A stretch of DNA of 16,622 nt. It comes from JBPCOB01 sp051000715. Lineage in GTDB: Bacteria > Actinomycetota > Actinomycetes > JALYNC01. Below the pieces are notes generated by a model. It was not told where the DNA came from and searched no databases. It saw only the letters and a program-made list of their open reading frames with translations. Below, one piece after another: positions 7,958-16,622 of the stretch (positions are counted from its first letter, which is position 1; each line of letters starts with the position of its first letter). The stretch covers positions 1 to 16,622 of the forward strand of contig JBPCOB010000276.1 in NCBI GenBank assembly GCA_051000715.1, read 5' to 3'. The position numbers and the translations under genes were made by a program.

Positions 7958-7996
7958 GCGACTCCTTCGGCATCTCGACGGCGGGCGAAGAGGCTC

Positions 7997-8009
7997 GTGC
8001 CGCCGGCAC
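7997..8009. promoter_or_regulatory. Short inverted repeat between the divergent flavoprotein and DedA genes
   Basis: GTGCCG and CGGCAC flank one base in the 115-nt divergent spacer (7958-8072). It could be an operator serving either gene. The short GC-only arms make chance quite likely. Confidence 0.2.
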
Positions 8010-8059
8010 CGACACCAGTCTTCACGCCGCGTTGAGCCCGCGGTGCAGCGCCCGGTCTG

Positions 8060-8065
8060 TAGCGT
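8060..8065 (+). promoter_or_regulatory. Candidate -10 hexamer of a leaderless dedA transcript
   Basis: TAGCGT fits the actinobacterial TAnnnT pattern and ends 7 nt before the GTG chosen as the DedA start, so transcription would begin at or next to the start codon. No ribosome site exists here. No convincing -35 at 16-19 nt spacing was found. Confidence 0.5.
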
Positions 8066-8072
8066 GGCTCCG

Positions 8073-8717
8073 GTGTCCGATGCCCCGCTGCTGGCCGTCA
8101 ACCTGCTCAGCGCGCGTTCGCTGGTCGAGACCTTCGGGACGATCGGCATCCTCACGATCGTTTTCGCGGAGACCGGGCTGCTGCTCGGCTTCTTCCTACC
8201 GGGCGACTCCCTGCTTTTCCTGGCCGGTTTCGCCGCTGCGGGGGGGCTGCCCGGCGTACGGCTGTCACTGCCGCTGCTGCTGGTGACGCTGCCGGTGGCG
8301 GCGATCGCCGGCGCGCAGGTGGGCTATGTCATCGGCCGTCGGGCCGGTCCGGTGCTCTTCGACCGGGAGGAGTCGCGGCTGTTCCGGCGCTCGAACGTGG
8401 CCAGAGCCGAGCGCGTCCTGGAGCGGTTCGGCGAGGGCAAGGCCGTCGTGTTGGCTCGGTTCGTGCCGATCGTCCGCACCTTCATGAATCCGCTGGCCGG
8501 AGTCACAGGAATGCCGGCGCGCACGTTCACCACGTGGAACGTCGTTGGGGGGCTGGCGTGGACGATCTCGGTGACGCTGGTCGGGCACCAGCTCGGCAAC
8601 GTCAAGTTCGTTGCCCGGCACCTCGAGCTGCTGATTCTCGGCATCGTGGCGGTGTCCGTGCTGCCCATTCTGGTCGAGCTGCTTCGGCAGCGGCGTACGC
8701 CGGACCGGGCCGGATAG
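8073..8717 (+). CDS. DedA-family integral membrane protein (SNARE-associated/VTT domain)
   Basis: The 214-residue protein shows the DedA core: an amphipathic start (SARSLVETFGTIGILTIV), FAETGLLLGFFLPGDSLLFLAG with the conserved acidic and Pro-Gly-Asp residues, AGAQVGYVIGRRAGP, and the conserved RFVPIVRTFMNPLAGVTGMP motif with its two Arg. Hydrophobic segments near the C-terminus follow. DedA proteins act in the membrane; members have been linked to recycling of undecaprenyl phosphate or flipping of phosphatidylethanolamine. The substrate here is not decided. The start is GTG at 8073; GTG at 8064 in the same frame is an alternative but overlaps the likely -10. The gene converges on pyrE with 6 nt between stops. 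A DedA gene near fba also occurs in Mycobacterium, as I recall. Confidence 0.92.
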   Translation: MSDAPLLAVNLLSARSLVETFGTIGILTIVFAETGLLLGFFLPGDSLLFLAGFAAAGGLPGVRLSLPLLLVTLPVAAIAGAQVGYVIGRRAGPVLFDREESRLFRRSNVARAERVLERFGEGKAVVLARFVPIVRTFMNPLAGVTGMPARTFTTWNVVGGLAWTISVTLVGHQLGNVKFVARHLELLILGIVAVSVLPILVELLRQRRTPDRAG

Positions 8718-8723
8718 CCCGCC

Positions 8724-9290
8724 TCAGCTGACCGCGGGCGAGTCGAGCCCCAGGTCGGTGAGGGAGTACGCCGCAAGATAGGGGAGCCCGGCAGCGGCGA
8801 TGGCCGCCGCGGCACCGCGTTCGACCAGGACGGCGACCGCCACGACATCGGCCCCCGCCTCCCTCAGCGCGTCCACCGCGGTGAGGACCGAGCCGCCCGT
8901 CGTGGAGGTGTCCTCGACCGCCAGCACGGCGCGGTCGGTGACGTCCGGGCCCTCGATCCGGCGCTGCAGCCCGTGCGCCTTGCCTTCCTTGCGGACGACG
9001 AAGGCGTCGAGCGCCCGGCCGGCCGTGGCCGCGGCGTGCAGCATCGCCGTCGCCACCGGGTCGGCGCCGAGGGTTAGCCCGCCCACCGCGTCGTACCGCA
9101 GGTCGCTGGTGAGCTCGAGCATCACCCGACCGACCAGCGGGGCACCGCGCCCGGACAGCGCCACCCGGCGGAGGTCGACGTAGTAGTCCGCCTCCTGGCC
9201 CGAGCTGAGCGTGACCCGCTCGTGGACCACGGCATCGGCTCGGATCATCCGCAGCAGGACGTCCCGGTCAGTGGCCACGCCCGGCACCAT
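8724..9290 (-). CDS. pyrE: Orotate phosphoribosyltransferase
   Basis: PyrE joins orotate to PRPP, giving orotidine 5'-phosphate in pyrimidine synthesis. The 188-residue product has the substrate-loop stretch TLSSGQEADYYVDLRRVALSG, VGGLTLGADPVATAM, the catalytic basic segment FVVRKEGKAHG and the PRPP-binding motif AVLAVEDTSTTGGSVL. Length and order fit the actinobacterial enzyme. The ATG at 9290 overlaps the epimerase gene upstream by 23 nt and has no ribosome site. The GTG at 9278 (VATDRDVLLRMI) is an equally good start with an 11-nt overlap. Either way, coupling with the upstream gene is likely. It converges with dedA at its 3' end. Confidence 0.95.
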   Translation of the reverse strand: MVPGVATDRDVLLRMIRADAVVHERVTLSSGQEADYYVDLRRVALSGRGAPLVGRVMLELTSDLRYDAVGGLTLGADPVATAMLHAAATAGRALDAFVVRKEGKAHGLQRRIEGPDVTDRAVLAVEDTSTTGGSVLTAVDALREAGADVVAVAVLVERGAAAAIAAAGLPYLAAYSLTDLGLDSPAVS

Positions 9291-10296
9291 AGGGGACCGG
9301 GGCGCTGCGCCAGGCGTCTAGCACCCGACGCTCCTTGGCCGGGTCGAGCCCGGGAGGGGAGACCCCCTCTCGCTCGCGCAGGGGGAGCTCGTCGAGGCGA
9401 CGGAGCCAGTCCCAGGTATCGGCGACCGTCTCGGCGACCGGACGGCAGCGCAGCCCCGCAGCCAGTGCCGCCGAGGTGTCGGCGCGGTGCAGGCCGACGT
9501 ACTCACTGTCCGGCGGGACCCACACCGGCAGCTCGGTCCACGGTTCGACGTCATGAGCGAGCAGGAACTCGGGGTCGACCCAGACGAACCTCACCGTCCC
9601 GCCGGTCGCGTCGCGGCAGGCGGTCAGCAGCCCGAGCGTCGTCGTGTGACCGGGCGCACTCACCACGTTGTACGGGCCGGTGGTCCCCTGCTCGGCGCAG
9701 TTCAGCATCCAGGCCGCAAGGTCGCGGGCGTCGACGTACTGGAGGGCCATGTCCGGCGGACCGGGAGCCAGGACCTCTCCGCCGGCCGCCACTCGCCGAA
9801 GCCACCATGGCAGCCGACCGACATCCTCGTGCGGACCGAGGATGAGCCCGGCGCGCGCCAGCAGCGCGTCGCCGTACCCCTCGAGGATTGCAAGCTCGGC
9901 CCCGCGCTTGTCCGCCGGGTACTCGGTGTGGTCCGCGTCCGGTCGAGCACCGACGACCGGGGCGCTCTCGTCCGCGCCCACGGGCAGCGGCCAGCGGTAG
10001 ACCGACCGGCTGGAGACGTAGCCGTAGTGGCCGACGGCCCCGGCGAGCAGTCGGGCGGTCTGTCCCGCATGACGGGGCGCGCCGGACCAGGTGTCGACGA
10101 CCGCGTCCCAGCGCCGCCCGGCCAGCACCTCCAGGTCAGCCGGCCGGGTGCGGTCGCCGTACAGGGTCTCGACGCCGGGCAGCGGCGTACCGGTCCGGCC
10201 GCGGTTGAAGGTCGTGACGCGGTACTGCCGCTCCAACGCTTCCGTCACGACCGCTCGACCGACGAACGCCGTGCCACCCAGCACCAGCAGTTTCAC
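9268..10296 (-). CDS. NAD-dependent epimerase/dehydratase (extended SDR family)
   Basis: The 342-residue protein opens with the NAD(P)-binding motif VKLLVLGGTAFVGRAVV. A sugar-epimerase-like Rossmann order follows: FNRGRTGTPLPGVETLYGDR, WDAVVDTWSG, YGYVSSRSVY and EYPADKRGAE. The catalytic Ser and a Lys are visible, with the Tyr of EYPADK in the usual YxxxK spacing. The C-terminal part (ALQYVDARDLAAWML, GPYNVVSAPG, WDWLRRL) is the substrate domain. It resembles the plant mRNA-binding-like or isoflavone-reductase-like SDR group in actinobacteria. Substrate unknown. The start is GTG at 10296, because the coding pattern begins there; upstream is weakly Shine-Dalgarno like (GGCAGG, 10 nt off). Its last 23 nt overlap pyrE. 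Confidence 0.88.
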   Translation of the reverse strand: MKLLVLGGTAFVGRAVVTEALERQYRVTTFNRGRTGTPLPGVETLYGDRTRPADLEVLAGRRWDAVVDTWSGAPRHAGQTARLLAGAVGHYGYVSSRSVYRWPLPVGADESAPVVGARPDADHTEYPADKRGAELAILEGYGDALLARAGLILGPHEDVGRLPWWLRRVAAGGEVLAPGPPDMALQYVDARDLAAWMLNCAEQGTTGPYNVVSAPGHTTTLGLLTACRDATGGTVRFVWVDPEFLLAHDVEPWTELPVWVPPDSEYVGLHRADTSAALAAGLRCRPVAETVADTWDWLRRLDELPLREREGVSPPGLDPAKERRVLDAWRSAPVPYGAGRGH

Positions 10297-10333
10297 GGCG
10301 CCAGCCTGCCAGGGTCGCCCAGGGTCGATTACG

Positions 10334-10402
10334 GTCGCCCGGGTCGCCGACCTGCTGCACCGCATCGAGCGGTACTACGACGCGCTACCGCGCTCCTTCG
10401 GG
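10334..10402 (+). pseudogene. Possible relic of a GNAT-type acetyltransferase N-terminus
   Basis: In frame, the plus strand reads VARVADLLHRIERYYDALPR followed by SFG, then unrelated sequence. I recall actinobacterial acetyltransferase genes beginning with DLL.RIERYYDAVPR, so this looks like the first 20 or so codons of such a gene. There is no usable start codon in this frame directly upstream. After about 10402 nothing recognisable continues. It lies divergent from the epimerase gene, inside its promoter region. The match is from memory; a chance open frame is possible. Confidence 0.35.
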
Positions 10403-10454
10403 CCCCCCAGTTGCGATCGCGCGTGCACCAGGGCAGCCTCGCAGGACCATTCGC

Positions 10455-10540
10455 GGCACCGGAATAGCAGGTGCCCGAGCCGCCGCCATGATCCATGCCG
10501 AGTTGGTGTCGTCATAGCGACACCGGAGGGACATGGATCA
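10455..10540 (+). promoter_or_regulatory. Structured 5' leader with nested hairpins around a ribosome site and start codon
   Basis: Three perfect inverted repeats occur in 86 nt. Bases 10455-10460 pair with 10470-10475 (6 bp). Bases 10505-10511 pair with 10518-10524 (7 bp, 6-nt loop). Bases 10489-10497 pair with 10532-10540 (9 bp), enclosing the second hairpin. The strong ribosome site GGAGGG (10525-10530) falls in the internal loop, and the ATG at 10533 lies in the 9-bp stem, paired with 10494-10496. Folding would hide the start of the leader ORF, and through coupling the acidic protein gene. This could be a riboregulator or RNA thermometer, inferred from pairing only. Confidence 0.45.
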
Positions 10541-10568
10541 GTCGACATCGCAGAGTTGGAGCCCATGA
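10533..10568 (+). CDS. 11-codon leader peptide coupled to the acidic protein gene
   Basis: The ORF reads MDQSTSQSWSP and stops with TGA at 10566-10568. The strongest ribosome site nearby, GGAGGG, is only 2 nt before its ATG, so spacing is short. Its stop overlaps the ATG of the next gene as ATGA, the arrangement of translational coupling. The start codon lies in a 9-bp stem. It contains four Ser and one Trp but no run of a single amino acid typical of attenuators. It may simply carry ribosomes to the next start. Confidence 0.45.
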   Translation: MDQSTSQSWSP

Positions 10569-10758
10569 CGATCAGCGGCAGCCCGATAGGACCGGACGAC
10601 ACGCTCGGCCCGGTCGACGGCATGGACGCACCCAGCAACCTCGGTGCGGACAGCGGGGCCGATCCCGGCACTATCGGTGACCCCAGCGACTACGGCGACA
10701 CCGACGACATGGGCGAGACCAGCGGGCTCGGCGGCACCAGCGAGATGGGCGACCCCAG

Positions 10759-10786
<28 letters not shown>
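10565..10786 (+). CDS. Small acidic Gly/Asp-rich protein of unknown function
   Basis: The 73-residue product is very acidic and low in hydrophobics. It is rich in Gly, Asp, Ser and Thr, with loosely repeated units such as GADSGADPG, GDPSDYGD, GDTDDMGE and GGTSEMGD. It is likely disordered, with no signal peptide or membrane segment. I do not recognise it. The ATG at 10565 has GGAG 3 nt upstream and overlaps the leader ORF stop. An open frame extends further upstream, but without a start and with different composition. The last 28 nt overlap the 3' end of clpB on the other strand, so the two genes converge and their transcripts would be complementary there. The regular composition across the whole frame argues for a real gene, though it is not proven. 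Confidence 0.6.
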
Positions 10787-13383
<2,597 letters not shown>

Positions 13384-13421
13384 GATCTCTCTGGTTGTCT
13401 CAGCGGTCGGTCGTTTGCTAG

Positions 13422-13447
13422 AACGGCTTCGGTGTTGAGTCTCTTCC
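13422..13447 (-). promoter_or_regulatory. SigH/SigR-like promoter pattern for clpB
   Basis: On the clpB strand GGAAG (13443-13447) is followed after 18 nt by GTT (13422-13424), fitting the GGAAT-N18-19-GTT pattern of SigH/SigR-type stress sigma factors. Its -35 lies within the spacer of the HspR operator, so repressor and polymerase would compete. The match is short, one base off, and unproven. Confidence 0.45.
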
Positions 13448-13454
13448 ACTCAAG
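13434..13454 (-). promoter_or_regulatory. HAIR operator for HspR in front of clpB
   Basis: On the clpB strand the site reads CTTGAGT, seven bases, ACTCAAC. The known HspR-associated inverted repeat is CTTGAGT-N7-ACTCAAG, so 13 of 14 arm bases match with exact spacing. It ends 50 nt before the clpB ATG. The repressor gene, hspR, lies 1.6 kb away in this window. Confidence 0.92.
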
Positions 13455-13559
13455 TTAGGCCGCGCAAACCGGGCCACCGATCACTCTGTCGCCGTCACCC
13501 CGCGCGGGGCCCAGGGGCAGAGGCGGTACGGTCATCGCTCTTACGATCCGGAGGTCGTC

Positions 13560-13793
13560 ATGCCCGCGAACACGCGGTGGGTAGTTGAGTATCCCGATGG
13601 CGGCTGGGCCGTCGAAAAGGAAGAGCACGAGCGCGTCAGCGCGGTTGGCTCGACGCAGGCGGAAGCAATCGAGCGCGGCCATGAGATCTTGAGGAATCTC
13701 GGCGGCGGTGAGCTGATCATCAAGGGCCGGGACGGACAGATCCGCGACAAGGTCACCGTGGCCCCCGGCAAAAACTCCGGGAGCTCGGGCTAA
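13560..13793 (+). CDS. DUF2188 domain protein
   Basis: The 77-residue protein is one DUF2188 domain: a strand with RWVVEYPDGGWAVEKEE, then SAVGSTQAEAIERGHEILRN, then GGGELIIKGRDGQIRDKVTV. The pattern of aromatic strand, helix with TQxEAI, and GRDGxIRDK is the family signature. The function of the family is unknown. It is cytoplasmic with no signal or membrane segment. The ATG at 13560 has GGAGG 6 nt upstream. It is divergent from clpB across a 176-nt region that contains the HAIR operator, so HspR might affect both. TACGAT at 13542-13547 resembles a -10 but lies too close to the ribosome site to produce this leader. Confidence 0.85.
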   Translation: MPANTRWVVEYPDGGWAVEKEEHERVSAVGSTQAEAIERGHEILRNLGGGELIIKGRDGQIRDKVTVAPGKNSGSSG

Positions 13794-13800
13794 CAAGCCC
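13787..13800. terminator. Weak hairpin at the DUF2188 stop
   Basis: GGGCT (13787-13791) pairs with AGCCC (13796-13800) across a 4-nt loop that contains most of the stop codon. The 5-bp stem is short for a terminator. It would serve both this gene and the possible minus-strand ORF ending at 13790. Confidence 0.3.
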
Positions 13801-13969
13801 TTCGGTACGACGACGGGCGCGCTGGCGCCAGCCCACGCGTGAACGGAGCACGACCGCGCCCCAGCGCCGCGCCGATGCCCTGGTAGAGCTTGCCCGCAGG
13901 CACCTCGACGGGGGTGAGCTGCCCGGGGAGCGGACCGGCGCTCAAGCCACTGGCCTCTGCGGCGCCCAT
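13790..13969 (-). CDS. Possible 59-residue protein of unknown function
   Basis: The 311-nt space between the DUF2188 and YceI genes has one minus-strand frame with some support. The ATG at 13969 is preceded by GGGGAG with 4 nt spacing, a good ribosome site. The product starts MGAAEASGLSAGPLPGQLTP and continues VEVPAGKLYQGIGAALGRGR, with a basic tail. It has no recognised domain, signal peptide or membrane helix. The open frame extends upstream to 14200 without coding character. It may be spurious. No other gene or repeat was seen in this spacer. Confidence 0.3.
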   Translation of the reverse strand: MGAAEASGLSAGPLPGQLTPVEVPAGKLYQGIGAALGRGRAPFTRGLAPARPSSYRRAC

Positions 13970-14092
13970 GCCGCTCCCCGACGACCGGGCCTCCGTGCGA
14001 ATGCGAAGCAGACGGCCTCCAAATCCCGACCTCCGGCGTATCCAGGCGGATGAGGCCAACCGCATGGGGTGGTCGACGCGAGCCCGAACTCC

Positions 14093-14098
14093 TAGCAT
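14093..14098 (+). promoter_or_regulatory. Candidate -10 hexamer of a leaderless YceI transcript
   Basis: TAGCAT ends 6 nt before the YceI ATG, and no ribosome site is present, so a leaderless mRNA is likely. It is the same arrangement as at the DedA start. The -35 is not clear. Confidence 0.5.
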
Positions 14099-14104
14099 CG
14101 ACCG

Positions 14105-14665
14105 ATGCCACTGACCGAAGGCAACTACCGACTGGGGCCGCCGGAGGGCCGCTTGCTGTTGCGCACCTACCGGACGGGACCGGGCGCAGCAATCGGGCAC
14201 GACCTCACTATCGAGGTGACCGACTGGGACGGCACCGCCCGGGTGACTCCGGACTACCCCGCGCAGTCACACGTCACCGTCCGGGTCAATGTGGACTCGC
14301 TCGAGGTCCGTGCGGGCACCGGTGGGCTGAAGCCGCTCACCGACGGCGACCGGGCGGAGATCAAGAAGAGAGTGCGGGAGAAGATCCTCGAGACCCAGTC
14401 GCACCCGGAGATCACCTTCGCGGCGACCCGGTTCAGCGGCACACCTACCGACCTCGGCGTGGAGGGATCTCTCACCATTCTGGGGACCAGCCGCCCCCTC
14501 ACGTTCCGGGCCAGCGTGCAGGACGGCGAGCCGGCCAGGGTGAGCGGCCGGGCCCAGGTAGTTCAAAGCGAGTGGGGCATCAAGCCGTACTCGGCGTTCT
14601 TCGGCGCGCTACAGCTTCGGGATGCGGTGGACGTCCACTTCGATGCCGCGCTGATCCCGATCTGA
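14105..14665 (+). CDS. YceI family protein
   Basis: The 186-residue protein has the YceI pattern: YRLGPPEGRLLLRTYRTG with an AIGHDLTIEVTDWDG stretch, VNVDSLEVRAGTGG, the helix KKRVREKILETQSHPEITF, the strand VEGSLTILGTSRPLTFRASV, and an end with EWGIKPYSAFFGALQLRDAV. YceI proteins are lipocalin-like barrels that bind polyisoprenoid lipids. No signal peptide is present, so this one should be cytoplasmic, as in many actinobacterial members. Its start at 14105 seems leaderless. Its stop overlaps the next gene's start as TGATG, so the two are coupled. Confidence 0.92.
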   Translation: MPLTEGNYRLGPPEGRLLLRTYRTGPGAAIGHDLTIEVTDWDGTARVTPDYPAQSHVTVRVNVDSLEVRAGTGGLKPLTDGDRAEIKKRVREKILETQSHPEITFAATRFSGTPTDLGVEGSLTILGTSRPLTFRASVQDGEPARVSGRAQVVQSEWGIKPYSAFFGALQLRDAVDVHFDAALIPI

Positions 14666-15072
14666 TGTGGGACGAGTTCGAGACTGCCCTGGCGGACCGG
14701 CTGGGGCGACTGCGCCCGGACGAGTTCCTCGTCCTGAGCTGGCGCGAGCACCCGGAGCTGTTTGTCCAGTTCCTCGCCGACCGCGACGGTCTGATCGCAG
14801 AATGCGCCGGTCCCGCCGAGGCCGGTGGACCGGCCAACCTCGACAGCGGGCAGCAGTCGCGGCTCGTGCAGCTTGGTTGGGGAGCGCCCGACAAGAGGCT
14901 CGGCTTTCCGAACTATCGGACGGACTGGGCCGCGAACCGACCTCCGGTCAACACGGCCGGCGGTGCCACCACCGACGACTTTCGGGCGGTGGCCAGCCTG
15001 ACCACTCGGACTTTCCGCGACGTTCTGGGGGTCCCGTCGCCAGCACAGATCGAGGCTGAAGCCGGCAAGTGA
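14665..15072 (+). CDS. TY-Chap (Tir/YbjN-chaperone-like) domain protein
   Basis: The 135-residue protein looks like the actinobacterial TY-Chap N-terminal domain: an opening helix (WDEFETALADRLGRLRPDEF), strands LVLSWREHPELFVQFLAD and GLIAECAGP, a helix after LDSGQQSRLVQLGWGAPDK, the PNYRTDW segment, and a closing helix TTDDFRAVASLTTRTFRDVL. The family is inferred to be chaperone-like from its fold; partners are unknown. Translation is coupled to YceI by TGATG. It converges on hspR, with 3 nt between the stops. The YceI pairing suggests joint function, but nothing in the sequence says what. Confidence 0.75.
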   Translation: MWDEFETALADRLGRLRPDEFLVLSWREHPELFVQFLADRDGLIAECAGPAEAGGPANLDSGQQSRLVQLGWGAPDKRLGFPNYRTDWAANRPPVNTAGGATTDDFRAVASLTTRTFRDVLGVPSPAQIEAEAGK

Positions 15073-15075
15073 GGA

Positions 15076-15498
15076 TCACCGGCCGCGGGTTGGTCTCCAG
15101 ACAACGACGGCGGCGGGAGTTACCGGGACCAGGTCTCGGCGGTAGGACGCATGAGCGGCGGCCTCGCGGCGTACGGCGGCCGCCTCGGCATCGTCGAGCT
15201 CGGCCTGCAGCTCGGCGATCCGCGAGCGCAGGGCGGCAACCTGGTTCTCCAGCTCCAGGATCCGCTTGATGCCGGCGAGGTTGACGCCCTCGTCCTGCGA
15301 GAGCCGCTGAACCTCGCGGAGCAGGGAGATGTCCAGCGCCGAGTAACGGCGACCGCGCCCCACCGCCCGACCCGGCGACACGAGGCCCAGCCGGTCGTAC
15401 TGGCGCAGCGTCTGCGGATGCATCCCGGATAGCTGAGCGGCCACCGAGATGACGTAGACCGGGGCGTCGTCATGGGCGAAGCCGCCGAAGTCGCTCAT
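15076..15498 (-). CDS. hspR: HspR, MerR-family heat-shock repressor
   Basis: HspR represses the dnaK operon and clpB by binding HAIR sites, with DnaK acting as co-repressor in Streptomyces. The 140-residue protein has the MerR winged-helix start VYVISVAAQLSGMHPQTLRQ, then YDRLGLVSPGR and GRRYSALDISLLREVQRLSQ. A coiled coil (LENQVAALRSRIAELQAEL) and the hydrophobic tail AAVVVWRPTRGR, typical of HspR, follow. The ATG at 15498 overlaps the dnaJ stop by ATGA, so the repressor is made from the dnaK-operon transcript and controls its own production. A matching HAIR site is at 13434-13454. Confidence 0.96.
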   Translation of the reverse strand: MSDFGGFAHDDAPVYVISVAAQLSGMHPQTLRQYDRLGLVSPGRAVGRGRRYSALDISLLREVQRLSQDEGVNLAGIKRILELENQVAALRSRIAELQAELDDAEAAAVRREAAAHASYRRDLVPVTPAAVVVWRPTRGR

Positions 15499-16622
15499 CC
15501 GGCGCCGCCGGCCATCGCCGTCAGGTGCGCCCGGGGATCGTCGGCCGCCTCGGCGGCGAAGGCCTCGAGGGCCTCGCGCGCCTTCCCGGACAGCTTCTGC
15601 GGTACGGCGACCTCCACCGTCACCAGCAGGTCGCCGCGGCTGCCGTCGCGTCGGGTGACGCCCATGCCGCGCACCCGCAGCGTCCGGCCGTTCGTCGTAC
15701 CGGCGGGCAGCCGCAGGGTGACCGGCGGGCCAGCCAGCGTCGGGACCTTGACGGTGGCCCCGAGAGCGGCCTCCGGGAAGGTGACGGGCAGGGTCAGCGC
15801 GAGGTTGTCTCCGCTCCGGCTGAACACCGGGTGCGGGGTGACGTGGACCGCCACGTTGAGGTCACCGGCTGCACCGCCCCGCTCGCCCGGGGTGCCCTTG
15901 CCCTTGAGCCGGACGTGCTGGCCCTCTGCGACGCCGGCCGGGATCCGGACCGTGAGCGTGCGCTCGGTGATGCCCTTGCCGGTGCCTGCGCACACCGGGC
16001 ACGGCTCGTCGACCAGCAGGCCGCGGCCCAGGCACTCCTGGCACGGCTCGGCGAAGGCGAAGCCGCCCTGGTTGGCACCGACCGTGCCGGTCCCGCTACA
16101 CGTGGGGCAGACCCGCGGCACCGTTCCCGGCTTGGCCCCGCTGCCGTAGCAGGCCGTGCAGCTCCCCGGAATCGCCAGCCGGAGCGGCACGGTCACGCCG
16201 CCGACGGCGTCCGAGAAGGACAGGGTCACCTCGGAGGTGATGTCACGACCGCGTCGCGGCCCGGCCGAGGTGCCGGGACGCCGGCCGGCACCGCCGAAGA
16301 GCCCGCCGAACAGGTCGCCGAAGCCACCGGCTCCCCCGGCGCCCGGCGCCGAAGCCCCGTTGAGCAGGTCGGCGAGGTCGAAGCTGAAGCCACCGGCACC
16401 AGCCGGGCTCGGGCCCTGCCCCCGGGGCATCCGGAACCAGCCGCCGGCAAAGAGCGAGCGTGCATCGTCGTACTCCTTGCGGCGCTGGTCGTCGGAGAGG
16501 ACGTAGTAGGCCTCCGAGATCTCCTTGAACCGGTCCTCCGAGCACGGGCTGCCCTTGTTGGCGTCAGGGTGGAACTTGCGGGCCAGCTTGCGGTAGGACT
16601 TCTTGATCTCGGCCGCACTGGC
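15495..16622 (-). CDS. dnaJ: DnaJ co-chaperone, N-terminus beyond the window edge
   Basis: The frame is open from the right edge to the stop at 15495, giving 375 residues; about 15 N-terminal residues are missing. The J-domain has KKSYRKLARKFHPDANKG with the HPD that stimulates DnaK. A Gly/Phe-rich linker (GFGDLFGGLFGG) follows. Four zinc-binding repeats are intact: CTACYGSG, CPTCSGTG, CQECLGRG and CPVCAGTG. The substrate-binding C-terminal domain ends the protein. This is the DnaJ1 type that accompanies dnaK and grpE in actinobacteria, and the pairing with hspR fits that operon, whose upstream genes should lie to the right. A frame beginning at the internal ATG (16430) would miss the J-domain and is not the true start. 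Confidence 0.97.
   Translation of the reverse strand, partial: ASAAEIKKSYRKLARKFHPDANKGSPCSEDRFKEISEAYYVLSDDQRRKEYDDARSLFAGGWFRMPRGQGPSPAGAGGFSFDLADLLNGASAPGAGGAGGFGDLFGGLFGGAGRRPGTSAGPRRGRDITSEVTLSFSDAVGGVTVPLRLAIPGSCTACYGSGAKPGTVPRVCPTCSGTGTVGANQGGFAFAEPCQECLGRGLLVDEPCPVCAGTGKGITERTLTVRIPAGVAEGQHVRLKGKGTPGERGGAAGDLNVAVHVTPHPVFSRSGDNLALTLPVTFPEAALGATVKVPTLAGPPVTLRLPAGTTNGRTLRVRGMGVTRRDGSRGDLLVTVEVAVPQKLSGKAREALEAFAAEAADDPRAHLTAMAGGAG

Noticed and set aside
10488..10517. A 9-codon ORF (MIHAELVSS) upstream of the leader peptide
   Set aside because: It has no ribosome site and is as short as chance ORFs; its bases are better explained by the stem pairing.
13498..13509. CCCCGCGCGGGG palindrome upstream of the DUF2188 gene
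   Set aside because: Pure GC palindromes of this size are common by chance in such DNA, and no promoter element is placed to use it.

Overview
The window is high-GC DNA from an actinobacterium. The evidence is HspR with a HAIR operator in front of clpB, a dnaJ-hspR pair, a TY-Chap protein, GTG and TTG starts, and several starts with a -10-like hexamer only 6-7 nt upstream. The gene set (fba, a DedA protein, pyrE, clpB, hspR, dnaJ) resembles the neighbourhood of these genes in Streptomyces and Mycobacterium as I recall it. I cannot name the genus.

Left end (1-1488, minus strand): a two-component pair in decay. The NarL-type response regulator and its histidine kinase together carry about five lesions (a short deletion, three frameshifts, one nonsense codon). 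Every other large gene in the window is open. A 13-bp terminator hairpin and a small secreted protein gene (1612-2007) follow.

Centre-left (2127-7957, minus strand): a compact run reads CoA-disulfide-reductase-like flavoprotein, class II fructose-bisphosphate aldolase (fba), a sigma factor fused to a membrane anchor and a large exported domain, and a FetAB-like ABC ATPase and permease. The last four are overlapping or nearly so. The fba stop and the sigma-fusion start are in one frame with three codons between them.

Centre (8073-10296): a DedA-family membrane protein (plus strand) converges on pyrE. An NAD-dependent epimerase gene lies upstream of pyrE and overlaps it.

Centre-right (10297-13559): a region with a possible acetyltransferase relic, hairpins, an 11-codon leader ORF and a 73-residue acidic Gly/Asp-rich protein. 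The last two are coupled by an ATGA overlap, and the acidic gene overlaps the 3' end of clpB on the opposite strand. The clpB promoter region has a near-perfect HAIR operator for HspR and a SigH/SigR-like promoter pattern.

Right end (13560-16622): a DUF2188 protein, a possible 59-codon minus-strand ORF, a YceI protein coupled to a TY-Chap protein, then hspR and the 3' part of dnaJ. The heat-shock genes form a likely circuit: dnaJ-hspR makes the repressor, whose operator sits in front of clpB.

The most unusual items are the membrane-tethered sigma fusion behind fba, the structured leader with leader peptide and acidic protein beside clpB, the decayed two-component pair, and a strongly over-represented GGCGTAC/GTACGCC motif.
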